Source: Oscillospiraceae bacterium (GTDB lineage Bacteria; Bacillota; Clostridia; Oscillospirales; Oscillospiraceae). Taken from it: a DNA stretch of 37,211 bases. Below the pieces are notes generated by a model, which made no database searches, was not told where the DNA came from, and saw only the letters and a list, made by a program, of their open reading frames with translations. The stretch covers positions 1 through 37,211 of the forward strand of contig JAFXAQ010000045.1 in the NCBI GenBank assembly GCA_017516925.1, read 5' to 3'. Every line of letters starts with the position of its first letter. Position 1 is the first letter of the stretch. The translations under genes and the position numbers were made by a program. Shown here piece after piece: positions 1-7,110 of the stretch.

Positions 1-678
1 CAGATCAAGGCCGGCGCTACCTACCTGGATGTGAACATCGGACCTGCTGAGAAGGACGGTCCCGAGCGTATGATGTGGGCAGTTAAGCTGCTGCAGGAGA
101 ACTTCAACAATGTTCCTCTGGCTCTGGATACTGCCAATATGAAGGCGATCGAGGCCGGTATCAAGGTCTACAACCGTACCAACGGCAAGCCCATCGTCAA
201 CTCCGCTGACGCAGGCTCCCGTATCGGCTACATCGACCTGGCTGCTGCCAACGATGCGATCTGTATCGCTCTGTGTTCCGCTGACGGCATTGCCAAGGAC
301 AACGAGGAGCGTATGATGCACTGCGACAATATGCTGGAGCGTGGTCTGGCGCTGGGCATGGAGGCTACCGACCTGTGGTTTGACCCCCTGTTCCTGGTTG
401 TCAAGGGTATGCAGGACAAGCAGATGGAGGTTCTGGAGGCCATCAAGATGTTCTCCGAGAAGGGTCTGAAGTCCACCGGCGGTCTGTCCAACAACTCCAA
501 CGGCGCACCCAAGCACGTACGTCCCATTATGGACGCTACTCTGGTTGCTATGTGTATGATGCAGGGTCTGACCTCCGCTATTGTTAACCCCAATGACCAG
601 AGACTGATGGAGACCATCAAGTCCTGCGACATCTTCAAGAACCATACGCTGTACTCTGATTCTTATTTGGAACTGTAA
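1..678 (+). CDS. acsE: Methyltetrahydrofolate:corrinoid/iron-sulfur protein methyltransferase, 5' partial
   Basis: Cytoplasmic Wood-Ljungdahl enzyme that moves the methyl group of methyl-tetrahydrofolate to the cobalt of the corrinoid iron-sulfur protein. The frame is open from base 1 (QIKAGATYLDVNIGPA), so the N-terminus lies outside the window; about 225 residues of an expected ~260 remain. The pterin-binding TIM-barrel features are visible: DVNIGPA, then LALDTAN, PIVNSADAG, the DLWFDPL strand, and STGGLSNNSNGAP, where the SNNSNG loop is characteristic of this family. Arg and Gly codons are strongly biased (many CGT and GGT), as in fhs at the other end of the window, which suggests high expression. 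A terminator follows at 792. acsB lies downstream on the same strand, as in other acs clusters, but a repeat island now separates them. Confidence 0.93.
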   Translation, partial: QIKAGATYLDVNIGPAEKDGPERMMWAVKLLQENFNNVPLALDTANMKAIEAGIKVYNRTNGKPIVNSADAGSRIGYIDLAAANDAICIALCSADGIAKDNEERMMHCDNMLERGLALGMEATDLWFDPLFLVVKGMQDKQMEVLEAIKMFSEKGLKSTGGLSNNSNGAPKHVRPIMDATLVAMCMMQGLTSAIVNPNDQRLMETIKSCDIFKNHTLYSDSYLEL

Positions 679-689
679 GCGGCGAGTCG

Positions 690-752
690 CCGCAGACATT
701 ACGTGCTCGGTGCTAAGCGTGTCGTCAGTTCCCTGACCCGCTCGGTATCGTT
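690..752 (-). repeat. Dispersed repeat family E, copy 1
   Basis: Read on the minus strand, this 63-nt stretch begins AACGATACCGAGCGGGTCAG. It aligns without gaps to 6430-6492, with about 53 of 63 positions identical by eye. A small hairpin (gcggcg-agt-cgccgc) at 679-693 overlaps its edge. The second copy sits inside a coding sequence. Confidence 0.7.
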
Positions 753-791
753 GGATGTGTAGTGTTCGAAAGACTTATTCCCCGCATAAAA

Positions 792-820
792 AGGCAGGGA
801 GGGTAACTCCCTCTCTGCCT
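792..820 (+). terminator. Probable terminator after acsE
   Basis: Hairpin with stem aggcagggaggg / ccctctctgcct and a short TAAC loop, followed by CTTTG rather than a clean U tract. It lies about 110 bp after the acsE stop and would separate acsE transcription from the island and acsB downstream. Confidence 0.6.
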
Positions 821-849
821 CTTTGCTTATCCGGGAGATTTGCTGTTTT

Positions 850-1635
850 AATTGAAAATTGAAAGTTGAAAATTGATGTGTCGGCGGAGCCGACGGATTG
901 ACAGAGAGGGGAGACGGATTCCTCCCCTTCGACTTCGCTCAGGGTCGGAATGACAGAGAGGGGAGACGGATTCCTCCCCTTCGACTTCGCTCAGGGTCGG
1001 AATGACAGGGAAAGTAACGAACATACATGTCATCCTGAGCGAAGCAGCCAAAGGCTGCGTAGTCGAAGGATCCGTTCTCAAAAGGAGAGGTTTATGCAGT
1101 ACTATGTTTATATACTTGCCAGCGTTACCAATGTTACCTTGTATATAGGCGTAACAAGAGATCTGGTTCGCCGGGTGTATGAACATAAACATAATGCTGA
1201 CCCTGATAGCTTTACCGCAAAATATAATGTACACAAGCTGGTGTATTTTGAAGAAACAACAGATGTAAAGGTGGCATTGGAACGGGAAAAACAGCTGAAG
1301 GGTTGGCGGCGTTCCAAAAAGAACAATTTGGTGGAAACGAAAAATCCACAGTGGAAAGATTTGTATCCGTTAATTTTGGGAGAGGGGACGGATTGAAAAA
1401 GGGGAGACGGATTCCTCCCCTTCGACTTCGCTCAGGGTCGGAATGACAGAGGGAGGACGGATTCCTCCCCTTCGACTTCGCTCAGGGTCGGAATGACAAA
1501 AGGGGATACGGATTCTTCGACTCCCTGCGGTCGCTCAGAATGACAAGAGGGGGAACGGATTCCTCCCCTTCGACTTCGCTCAGGGTCGGAATGACAGGTG
1601 GATAATTTTCAATTTTCAACTTTCAATTTTCAATT
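850..1635 (+). mobile_element. Repeat island with 27-nt inverted arms and a nuclease gene
   Basis: The left arm (850-876) and right arm (1609-1635) are perfect 27-nt reverse complements built from TTGAAAA-type words. Inside the left arm comes a GTGTCGGCGGAGCCGAC head hairpin joined to ACGGATTGA. Two direct ~44-bp units follow (913-956, 965-1008; core TTCGACTTCGCTCAGGGTCG), then an inverted relative (1028-1074), the GIY-YIG gene, and four more direct units (1406-1449, 1456-1498, a diverged one at 1507-1545, 1554-1597). No target duplication was recognised. The island separates acsE from acsB. Confidence 0.75.
1094..1396 (+). CDS. GIY-YIG family nuclease-like protein, 100 aa
   Basis: Single-domain GIY-YIG endonuclease-type protein (YhbQ/UPF0213-like size). 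The signature is visible as YYVYILAS then LYIGVTRDLVRRVYEHK, with Y-YIGV, the Arg of the LxxRxxEH helix, and a later VALEREKQLKGWRRSKK segment typical of small stand-alone members. The ATG at 1094 is chosen because AGGAG lies 6 nt upstream; the longer open frame from 950 only translates the repeat units. The last residues (EGTD) and the stop are encoded by the repeat's GGACGGATTGA segment. The family cuts DNA, but no substrate is shown here. The position among many copies of one repeat suggests, without proof, a role in spreading or maintaining it. Confidence 0.85.
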   Translation: MQYYVYILASVTNVTLYIGVTRDLVRRVYEHKHNADPDSFTAKYNVHKLVYFEETTDVKVALEREKQLKGWRRSKKNNLVETKNPQWKDLYPLILGEGTD

Positions 1636-1640
1636 TGAAT

Positions 1641-1669
1641 TTGTATATCCAGCCGGGAGGCTTTATATT
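1641..1669 (+). promoter_or_regulatory. Possible sigma-70 promoter before acsB
   Basis: TTGTAT (1641), 17-nt spacer, TATATT (1664). The -10 is good and the -35 weak. It begins just outside the right arm of the island, so the island may have separated acsB from its old promoter. The implied 5' leader would be very short before AGGAGG at 1679. Confidence 0.35.
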
Positions 1670-1693
1670 TTATTTTTTAGGAGGTACAAGACT

Positions 1694-3814
1694 ATGAGCG
1701 TATTGACTGACCTGATTTATGGCGGCAGCAATGCTGTTGCCGGGCTGACCGAGGGCGCGGTAAACGATGCCATTGCCAAGTACGGTGCAGACAAAGAAAT
1801 CGCATTCGGCGACACCGCATACTTCTTCCCCACCATTTATGCGGCCACCGGCGTGAAGGTCAAGACCCTGGGGGATCTGACCGCCTGCGTAGGGGTGCTG
1901 AAAAGCCTGATTACCAATCAGGAGGATTTGGGTCAGGCACTCAATGCCGGTCTTGCCACCGCTGTGGGTGCGGAAATTCTGGAGGGATTGAAGTACCTGG
2001 AAGCGGACCCCTATGGAAAAGAAACCGGTATCGGCTTTGTGCCGGACCCCATTATTCGCTCTCTGGGTGTGCCCCTGGTGACCGGGAATATTCCCGGTGT
2101 TGCGGTGGTTCTGGGCAAGGCGGACAACGAAAAGGATGTTATCAGCGTGGTCAAGGACTACCAGAGCAAGGGCATTATGACCTTCCTGGTGGGCGACGTC
2201 ATTGAGCAGGTTGCCCAAGGGGTGAAGATGGGTCTGGAGTTCCGTGTGATTCCTCTGGGTCACGATGTGACCAGCGTAATCCACGTGGTCACCGTTGCCA
2301 TCCGTGCGGCGCTGATTTTCGGCAATGTGCAGCCCGGGGATTTGGCAGGGCTTCTGGACTACACCAAAAACCGTGTCCCCGCCTTTGTCAACACCTTCGG
2401 CGCCATCAATGAGGTGGTGGTCTCCGCCGGCGCAGGCGCAATCGCCCTGGGCTTCCCGGTGGTTGTGGACATTGACCTGGGCGAAAACCAGGTACCCGGG
2501 GCTTTGGAGAGCGTTTGCGACCACAGCCTGACGGTTGCGAAGTCTCTGGAGCTGCGGAATATCAAGATTAAGGTGACGGAGCTGCCCATTCCCGTGGCAT
2601 TTGCCGCCGCCTTTGAGGGCGAAATTATCCGCAAGGCGGATATGCACAACGAAATGTGGTCTTCTGCCAATCCCACAGCGGAATTGGTGCTGATGAAGGA
2701 CGTTTCCGAAGTGGAGGACCGGAGAATTACCATTATCGGTCCGGACTTCGATAGAGGGAAGGATTTGGCGCTGGCTACCTTTGTGGAGGTTGCCGGCAAG
2801 AAGATGCAGGTGGACTTCGAGGCGGTCATTGAACGGAAGTTCCATGCCTGGTTCAACTATATGGAGGGTGTGATGCACACCGGTCAGCGCAATCAGGTCC
2901 GGGTCCGGGTGTCCAACGCTGCCTTTGAGGCAGGTCTGCGGCTGCGGCACTTTGCAGAGGTGCTGTATGTGATGATTCGCAATGAGTTTGAGGCGGTGGT
3001 GGACAAGTGTCAGGTGACCATCATCACCGACCCTGCCGAGGCTGCCAAGTTCCGGGATGAGGTTGCCATGCCCCGGTACGCCCAGCGTGATGACCGGCTG
3101 GCGTCTATGACCGACGAGGCTGTGGACCGCTACTACACCTGCATTTTGTGCCAGAGCTTTGCCCCTGCCCACTGCTGCGTGGTCACCCCCGAGCGTTTGG
3201 GCTTGTGCGGCGCCGTGTCCTGGCTGGACGCCAAGGCGACCAATGAGCTGGACCCCAACGGTCCCTGTCAGCCCATTGAAAAGCTGGGCCTGATTGACGA
3301 GCGCACCGGTCGTTACGAGGAAGTCAACCGGATGATTAAAGAGGCTACCCATGGCGCTGTGGAAAATGTGACACTGTACTCCATTTTGGAGGACCCCATG
3401 ACAAGCTGCGGCTGCTTTGAGTGCATTTGCGGCATTGAGGCGGTGTCCAGCGGTGTGATTGTGGTCAACCGGGAGTATAAGGGTATGACCCCGGCGGGTA
3501 TGACCTTCGGTGAGCTGGCAAGCTGCACCGGCGGCGGTGTCCAGACCCCGGGCTTTATGGGGCACGGACGGCACTTTATTGCGTCGAAAAAGTTCCTCTC
3601 TGCCGAGGGCGGTATCGCCAGAATTGTGTGGATGCCCAAGGAGCTGAAGGACGATGTGGCAGAGCGCCTCAACAAGACTGCCAAGGAGCTGTACGGAATC
3701 GAGAATTTTGCGGATATGGTTGCCGACGAGACTGTGACCTGCGACGCAGAAGAGCTGATTGGCTGGCTGACCGAAAAGGGTCACCCGGTTTTGGGTCTTG
3801 AGCCTCTTATGTAA
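1694..3814 (+). CDS. acsB: Acetyl-CoA synthase (CO-methylating), 706 aa
   Basis: Alpha subunit of the CODH/ACS complex: it joins CO, the methyl group from the corrinoid protein and CoA into acetyl-CoA. The A-cluster ligands are all present: C483, C486, C495 and C505 (CILC, then HCC and LGLCG) and C572/C574 (SCGCFE). The spacing matches Moorella AcsB C506/C509/C518/C528/C595/C597, including the 89-residue gap. The N-terminal CODH-interaction region is present, so this is the long bacterial form rather than the short archaeal CdhC. ATG 1694 follows AGGAGG at 1679; the frame upstream only reads repeat sequence. The CODH (acsA) and corrinoid protein (acsC/D) genes are not in the window. A GC-rich hairpin and a family A repeat follow. 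Confidence 0.96.
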   Translation: MSVLTDLIYGGSNAVAGLTEGAVNDAIAKYGADKEIAFGDTAYFFPTIYAATGVKVKTLGDLTACVGVLKSLITNQEDLGQALNAGLATAVGAEILEGLKYLEADPYGKETGIGFVPDPIIRSLGVPLVTGNIPGVAVVLGKADNEKDVISVVKDYQSKGIMTFLVGDVIEQVAQGVKMGLEFRVIPLGHDVTSVIHVVTVAIRAALIFGNVQPGDLAGLLDYTKNRVPAFVNTFGAINEVVVSAGAGAIALGFPVVVDIDLGENQVPGALESVCDHSLTVAKSLELRNIKIKVTELPIPVAFAAAFEGEIIRKADMHNEMWSSANPTAELVLMKDVSEVEDRRITIIGPDFDRGKDLALATFVEVAGKKMQVDFEAVIERKFHAWFNYMEGVMHTGQRNQVRVRVSNAAFEAGLRLRHFAEVLYVMIRNEFEAVVDKCQVTIITDPAEAAKFRDEVAMPRYAQRDDRLASMTDEAVDRYYTCILCQSFAPAHCCVVTPERLGLCGAVSWLDAKATNELDPNGPCQPIEKLGLIDERTGRYEEVNRMIKEATHGAVENVTLYSILEDPMTSCGCFECICGIEAVSSGVIVVNREYKGMTPAGMTFGELASCTGGGVQTPGFMGHGRHFIASKKFLSAEGGIARIVWMPKELKDDVAERLNKTAKELYGIENFADMVADETVTCDAEELIGWLTEKGHPVLGLEPLM

Positions 3815-3822
3815 GATTTACC

Positions 3823-3844
3823 GGGGCGGCGGCAACGCCGCCCC
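3823..3844 (+). terminator. GC-rich hairpin after acsB
   Basis: Perfect 9-bp stem GGGGCGGCG / CGCCGCCCC with a GCAA loop, 9 nt after the acsB stop. No U tract follows, so it may act as a 3' stabiliser or weak attenuator rather than a terminator. Confidence 0.4.
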
Positions 3845-3854
3845 AACAGTAATT

Positions 3855-4045
3855 AAGCTAAGCTTTGCTTAGCTTGTCGATATAGCTCCCGGTGGGAGCT
3901 TCGATATGGGTTTTGCCCTCGATATGTGCTTCGCACTCGATATGCCCTTCGGGCGTGATTAGGAGCTATATCATATCGAGTTTGCGGAGCAAACATATCG
4001 AATTTGCGCAGCAAATATATCAATTTTACGAAGTAAAAATATCGA
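3855..4045 (+). repeat. Multi-hairpin repeat family A, copy 1
   Basis: Starts with the hairpin aagctaagc-ttt-gcttagctt. Left-arm hairpins (agctccc/gggagct, gggttttgccc, gtgcttcgcac, gcccttcgggc) are separated by TCGATAT. The core is GGAGCTATATCATATCG. Right-arm hairpins (gtttgcggagcaaac, atttgcgcagcaaat, ttttacgaagtaaaa) are separated by ATATCGA, the reverse complement. It fills the acsB-RACo gap and ends 24 nt before the RACo start codon. Confidence 0.85.
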
Positions 4046-4069
4046 CAAAAACTTTAAGGAAATATTTCA

Positions 4070-5986
4070 ATGAAAGTAGTATTTGAAATCGAGGGCGGGA
4101 GCCCCATTACAATGGAATGCAACGTTGGAGATAATTTACTGGAGCTGGCGCGGCGGGGCAATGTGGCCATCGATGCCCCCTGCTCCGGCAACGGCTCCTG
4201 CGGCAAGTGCCGTGTGAAGCTACTGGAGGGAGAAGTGGAATCTATCCCCTCCCGGCATATTTCCGACGAGGAATATAAAGAGGGCTGGCGCCTGAGCTGC
4301 AACTGCAAGGTTGTGGCAGATTGCCGGGTTCTGGTGCCGGATATTGCCAGCGCTTATCAGTCGAGAATGAAGACCGCTGACCTGTCTTCCCCGGAGGAGG
4401 TTGCCATTTTTAAGGCGGCCCAGGCAGATATGGCTGCGGCGGGGCTGGAATTTGGTACGGCTTTGGTGGCTGTGGAGATTTCTATGGCAGAGCCCACCGG
4501 CGACGACACGATGCCGGATATTGAGCGGCTGACCTGGGCGCTGCAGGAGGCAACCGGGGCAGAGAGGGTGGTTGTGCCCTATCCGGTGATGGTGAAAATG
4601 GCGGAATTTCTGCGAGGGCAAAACTGGCACATTGCTGTCAAAGGCGAGAAAAAAGACAACATTTTTACGGTATATAAGTTATGTAAACCGGAGGATAAGA
4701 CCTTGGTGGGCTGCGCCATTGACATTGGCACCACCACGGTATCCGGGGTTTTGACGGACCTCACCACGGGCGAAATTATCGCCAAGGGCTCCTCCGGCAA
4801 CGGACAGATTCGCTACGGCGCCGACGTGATTAACCGGATTATTCAAAGTGCCAGGCCCGGGGGCAAAAAGGCACTGCAGGATGCCATTGTGAAGGAAACG
4901 CTGGTGCCGCTGCTTGCCAAGCTTTGCCAGCAGGCTGGCATTGGCGCTGACCAGATTTTGCGGCTGTGCATCGGCGCAAATACGACGATGAATCATTTGC
5001 TGGTAGGCGTGGATGCGGACCCGGTGCGGATGGACCCCTACATTCCCAGCTTTTTCGCCTGGGGAGACCTGACGGCAAAGGATATCGGTCTGCCTGCCAA
5101 CCCTCTGGCGAAGGTCATTATCGCACCCAACATCGGCTCCTACGTGGGCGGTGACATTACCGCCGGTGCGCTGGCCACGATGATGTGGAATTCTGAGGAA
5201 ATGACCCTGTTTATCGATTTGGGCACCAACGGCGAAATTGTCTTCGGAAATCAGGACTTTTTGATGTCCTGCGCCTGCAGTGCCGGTCCTGCCTTTGAGG
5301 GCGGCGACATCTCCTGCGGTATGCGGGCAACGGATGGCGCTGTGGAGGCGGTGGTCATTGACAAGGAAAGTATGGAGCCCACCCTGACCATTGTGGGGGA
5401 TGCCGGGCAAAAATGCGTGGGCATTTGCGGCTCGGGCATTATCGATATCATTGCCGAGCTGTTCCGGTGCGAAATTATTAACGCCCGAGGTCAGTTTGTC
5501 CGGGAGGGCAAGCGGGTAGCAAGAGATGAGCACGGTATGGGTCGTTACATTCTGGCGTTTGAAAAGGAAACCGAGACCGGGCGGGAGGTGTCCATCAACG
5601 AGGTGGACATTGACAACTTTATCCGGGCTAAGGGCGCCATTTATTCCGGTATCGATACCCTGCTGCAAAGCGTGGATATGACAGCGGAGTGCATTGAAAA
5701 AGTGGTGGTTGCCGGCGGTATCGGCTCCGGCATCAATATGAAAAATGCCATCCGGATCGGTATGCTGCCGGATGTGGAGCTGGAACGGTATCACTATATC
5801 GGCAATTCCTCTCTCACCGGCGCTTACGCTATGGTGATGAGTGACGAGGCAACGGAAAAGTGCCATCAGGTGGGAGGGAATATGACCTATCTGGAGCTGT
5901 CTACCTATCCCGGGTATATGGATAGCTTTGTGGCGGCGTGTTTCTTGCCCCATACGGATGCAAGCTTGTTTCCCAGCATAAGCTAA
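4070..5986 (+). CDS. acsV: Reductive activator of corrinoid/iron-sulfur protein (RACo), 638 aa
   Basis: ATP-dependent ferredoxin-like activator that returns the inactive Co(II) corrinoid protein to Co(I). The N-terminal [2Fe-2S] domain (1-91) has C38, C44, C47 and C77 (C-x5-C-x2-C then SCNC). After a linker, the ASKHA/DUF4445 ATPase region starts near residue 216 (AIDIGTTTVSG), with a second phosphate loop FIDLGTNGEIVF and a C-terminal VVVAGGIGSG motif. The N-terminal cluster position fits RACo rather than methylamine-type RamA. The start follows AAGGA at 4056. The stop TAA lies inside the first hairpin of the next family A repeat, so the final residues (SIS) come from that element. The neighbours acsB and DUF3786 support the assignment. 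Confidence 0.9.
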   Translation: MKVVFEIEGGSPITMECNVGDNLLELARRGNVAIDAPCSGNGSCGKCRVKLLEGEVESIPSRHISDEEYKEGWRLSCNCKVVADCRVLVPDIASAYQSRMKTADLSSPEEVAIFKAAQADMAAAGLEFGTALVAVEISMAEPTGDDTMPDIERLTWALQEATGAERVVVPYPVMVKMAEFLRGQNWHIAVKGEKKDNIFTVYKLCKPEDKTLVGCAIDIGTTTVSGVLTDLTTGEIIAKGSSGNGQIRYGADVINRIIQSARPGGKKALQDAIVKETLVPLLAKLCQQAGIGADQILRLCIGANTTMNHLLVGVDADPVRMDPYIPSFFAWGDLTAKDIGLPANPLAKVIIAPNIGSYVGGDITAGALATMMWNSEEMTLFIDLGTNGEIVFGNQDFLMSCACSAGPAFEGGDISCGMRATDGAVEAVVIDKESMEPTLTIVGDAGQKCVGICGSGIIDIIAELFRCEIINARGQFVREGKRVARDEHGMGRYILAFEKETETGREVSINEVDIDNFIRAKGAIYSGIDTLLQSVDMTAECIEKVVVAGGIGSGINMKNAIRIGMLPDVELERYHYIGNSSLTGAYAMVMSDEATEKCHQVGGNMTYLELSTYPGYMDSFVAACFLPHTDASLFPSIS

Positions 5987-6168
5987 GCTTTGCTTAGCTT
6001 GTCGATATAGCTCCCTGCGGGAGCTTCGATATGTGCTACGCACTCGATATGTGCTGCGCACTCGATATGCCCTTCGGGCGTGATTGGGAGCTATATCATA
6101 TCGAAACGCGAAGCGTTATATCGAATTTGCGAAGCAAATATATCGATTTTACGAAGTAAAAATATCGA
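5980..6168 (+). repeat. Multi-hairpin repeat family A, copy 2
   Basis: Same order as copy 1: aagctaagc-ttt-gcttagctt, then agctccc/gggagct, gtgctacgcac, gtgctgcgcac and gcccttcgggc separated by TCGATAT. The core GGAGCTATATCATATCG follows, then aacgcgaagcgtt, atttgcgaagcaaat and ttttacgaagtaaaa separated by ATATCGA. The RACo stop codon (5984-5986) is within the first stem, and the DUF3786 start codon is 17 nt beyond the end. Confidence 0.85.
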
Positions 6169-6184
6169 CATATTGGAGTATAAA

Positions 6185-6913
6185 ATGCAAATAGAAAACA
6201 ACAAAGAACAGGTGCCGTTTGAGCATTATCAGGCGCTGTTTCGTCAGGCGGATGCTGCCGGGATGGCGGAGCGCAGTGGCGCAAAATGGGACGGGGAAAA
6301 GTTTTATGTCAACCTTTTGGGTACGGAATATCAGATTTCCCATCCGGAGTACGCCATTGCCTGCAATGTAGGGGAGGCGTTTCGCCTCCCGCGGGACGGG
6401 AAACCCGTCCTCGCAATGACAGAGGAAGGAACGATACCGAGCGGGTCAGGGAAGTGCCGACAAGATCAGCGCCTTGCACGAAATGTCAGCGGGCACTGCC
6501 CGCTGCCGCTGCCGGTGCAGACGTTTTTATTAAGATATCTGCTGGAGGGTAAGCAGGTTCTCTGGCAGGGGCAGTGGAAGACCTTCCGGGAGATGCCCTG
6601 GGGGGAGCTGTATATTAAGCCTTACACCGGCAGAGTACTGACCCGGGCGGCATTTACCTTTGGCACCCGGGTGGAGGCATTCAAAAATGCCTGCGAAAAA
6701 ATGGGAGCAACAAAGCTGTCCCACGGCGACGCCGGCTACGAATTTGACTTTCTGGGCGGCTACAAAATGCGCATTATGGTCTGGGCGGGAGATGAGGAAT
6801 TCCCCCCCAATGCCCAGATTTTGTACTCGGACAATTTTGAAACCGGCTTTGCCCCGGAGGACAGAGTGGTTGCCGGAGATATTTTGATTGGCGCAATCAA
6901 AAGCAGGATGTGA
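6185..6913 (+). CDS. DUF3786 protein with an in-frame repeat-encoded insert, 242 aa
   Basis: A DUF3786 member, a family of unknown function found beside acs/CODH genes in acetogens and methanogens. Recognisable parts are the N-terminal helix with AERSGAKWDGEKFYVNLLG, then PLPVQTFLLRYLL, the GQWKTFREMPWGELY block, a FG-x(n)-F-x-A-C helix, and the C-terminal MVWAGDEEFPPNAQILYSDN signature. Residues about 62-105 are not family sequence: they are translated from two dispersed repeats at 6368-6507 joined in frame without a stop. ATG 6185 follows GGAG at 6175. Position directly after RACo suggests a role in CODH/ACS or corrinoid-protein handling. Whether the enlarged protein still works is unknown. 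Confidence 0.85.
   Translation: MQIENNKEQVPFEHYQALFRQADAAGMAERSGAKWDGEKFYVNLLGTEYQISHPEYAIACNVGEAFRLPRDGKPVLAMTEEGTIPSGSGKCRQDQRLARNVSGHCPLPLPVQTFLLRYLLEGKQVLWQGQWKTFREMPWGELYIKPYTGRVLTRAAFTFGTRVEAFKNACEKMGATKLSHGDAGYEFDFLGGYKMRIMVWAGDEEFPPNAQILYSDNFETGFAPEDRVVAGDILIGAIKSRM
6368..6507 (+). repeat. Composite D+E repeat inserted inside the DUF3786 gene
   Basis: The first part is a family D unit (GTAGGGG, hairpin ggaggcg-ttt-cgcctcc, then gacggg-aaa-cccgtc, then CGCAATGACAGAGG). The second is family E (6430-6492), matching the minus strand of 690-752. A hairpin cagcgggca-ctg-cccgctg closes it. The reading frame stays open throughout. Confidence 0.8.
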
Positions 6914-6946
6914 AAAAACTGCAGGGAGGAATCCCTGCAGTTTTTT
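6913..6946. terminator. Strong bidirectional Rho-independent terminator
   Basis: Stem AAAAAACTGCAGGGA / TCCCTGCAGTTTTTT (15 bp, perfect) with a GGAA loop, A-rich on the left and T6 on the right. It starts on the last base of the DUF3786 stop codon. It ends the Wood-Ljungdahl transcript and can also stop minus-strand transcription from the DUF4838 gene. Confidence 0.9.
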
Positions 6947-7110
6947 AGTGAAGTTTTTGCTTTGCAAAAGTGAAGTTGCTATGCAGTGAAGTTTGGGCTT
7001 TCAGCCCAAGTGAAGTTAAGTTTGCCAAAAACACTTGCGTAAGCAAACTTCACTACGAAGTAACTTCACTGCCGTCAGGCAACTTCACTTGCCCAAAGGG
7101 CAAACTTAGT
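6947..7110 (-). repeat. Multi-hairpin repeat family B, copy 1 (minus orientation)
   Basis: On the minus strand it starts AACTAAGTTTGCC, where TAA is the stop codon of the DUF4838 gene. Hairpins (tgccctttgggca, gcctgacggc, acttcgt) are separated by AGTGAAGTT. A core containing GGCAAACTTAACTTCACT follows, then hairpins (tgggctgaaagccca, gcatagc, tttgcaaagcaaa) separated by AACTTCACT. Confidence 0.85.

Noticed and set aside
698-760. Structured, GC-rich stretch after acsE considered as a tRNA or small RNA
   Set aside because: No cloverleaf or T-loop signature; it aligns to the dispersed E repeat at 6430-6492.
950-1093. N-terminal extension of the GIY-YIG frame
   Set aside because: It translates the repeat units only; AGGAG precedes the internal ATG at 1094, where family similarity begins.
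1670-3784. 704-aa open frame on the minus strand across acsB
   Set aside because: It is the codon-bias shadow of acsB, whose A-cluster motifs are clear; the antisense translation is low-complexity with no family features or ribosome binding site.
3876-4045. Regular short words separated by similar-length units, CRISPR-like at first sight
   Set aside because: The repeated word is only 7 nt, the units between words are perfect hairpins rather than unique spacers, and the word becomes its reverse complement in the second half. No cas genes are near.
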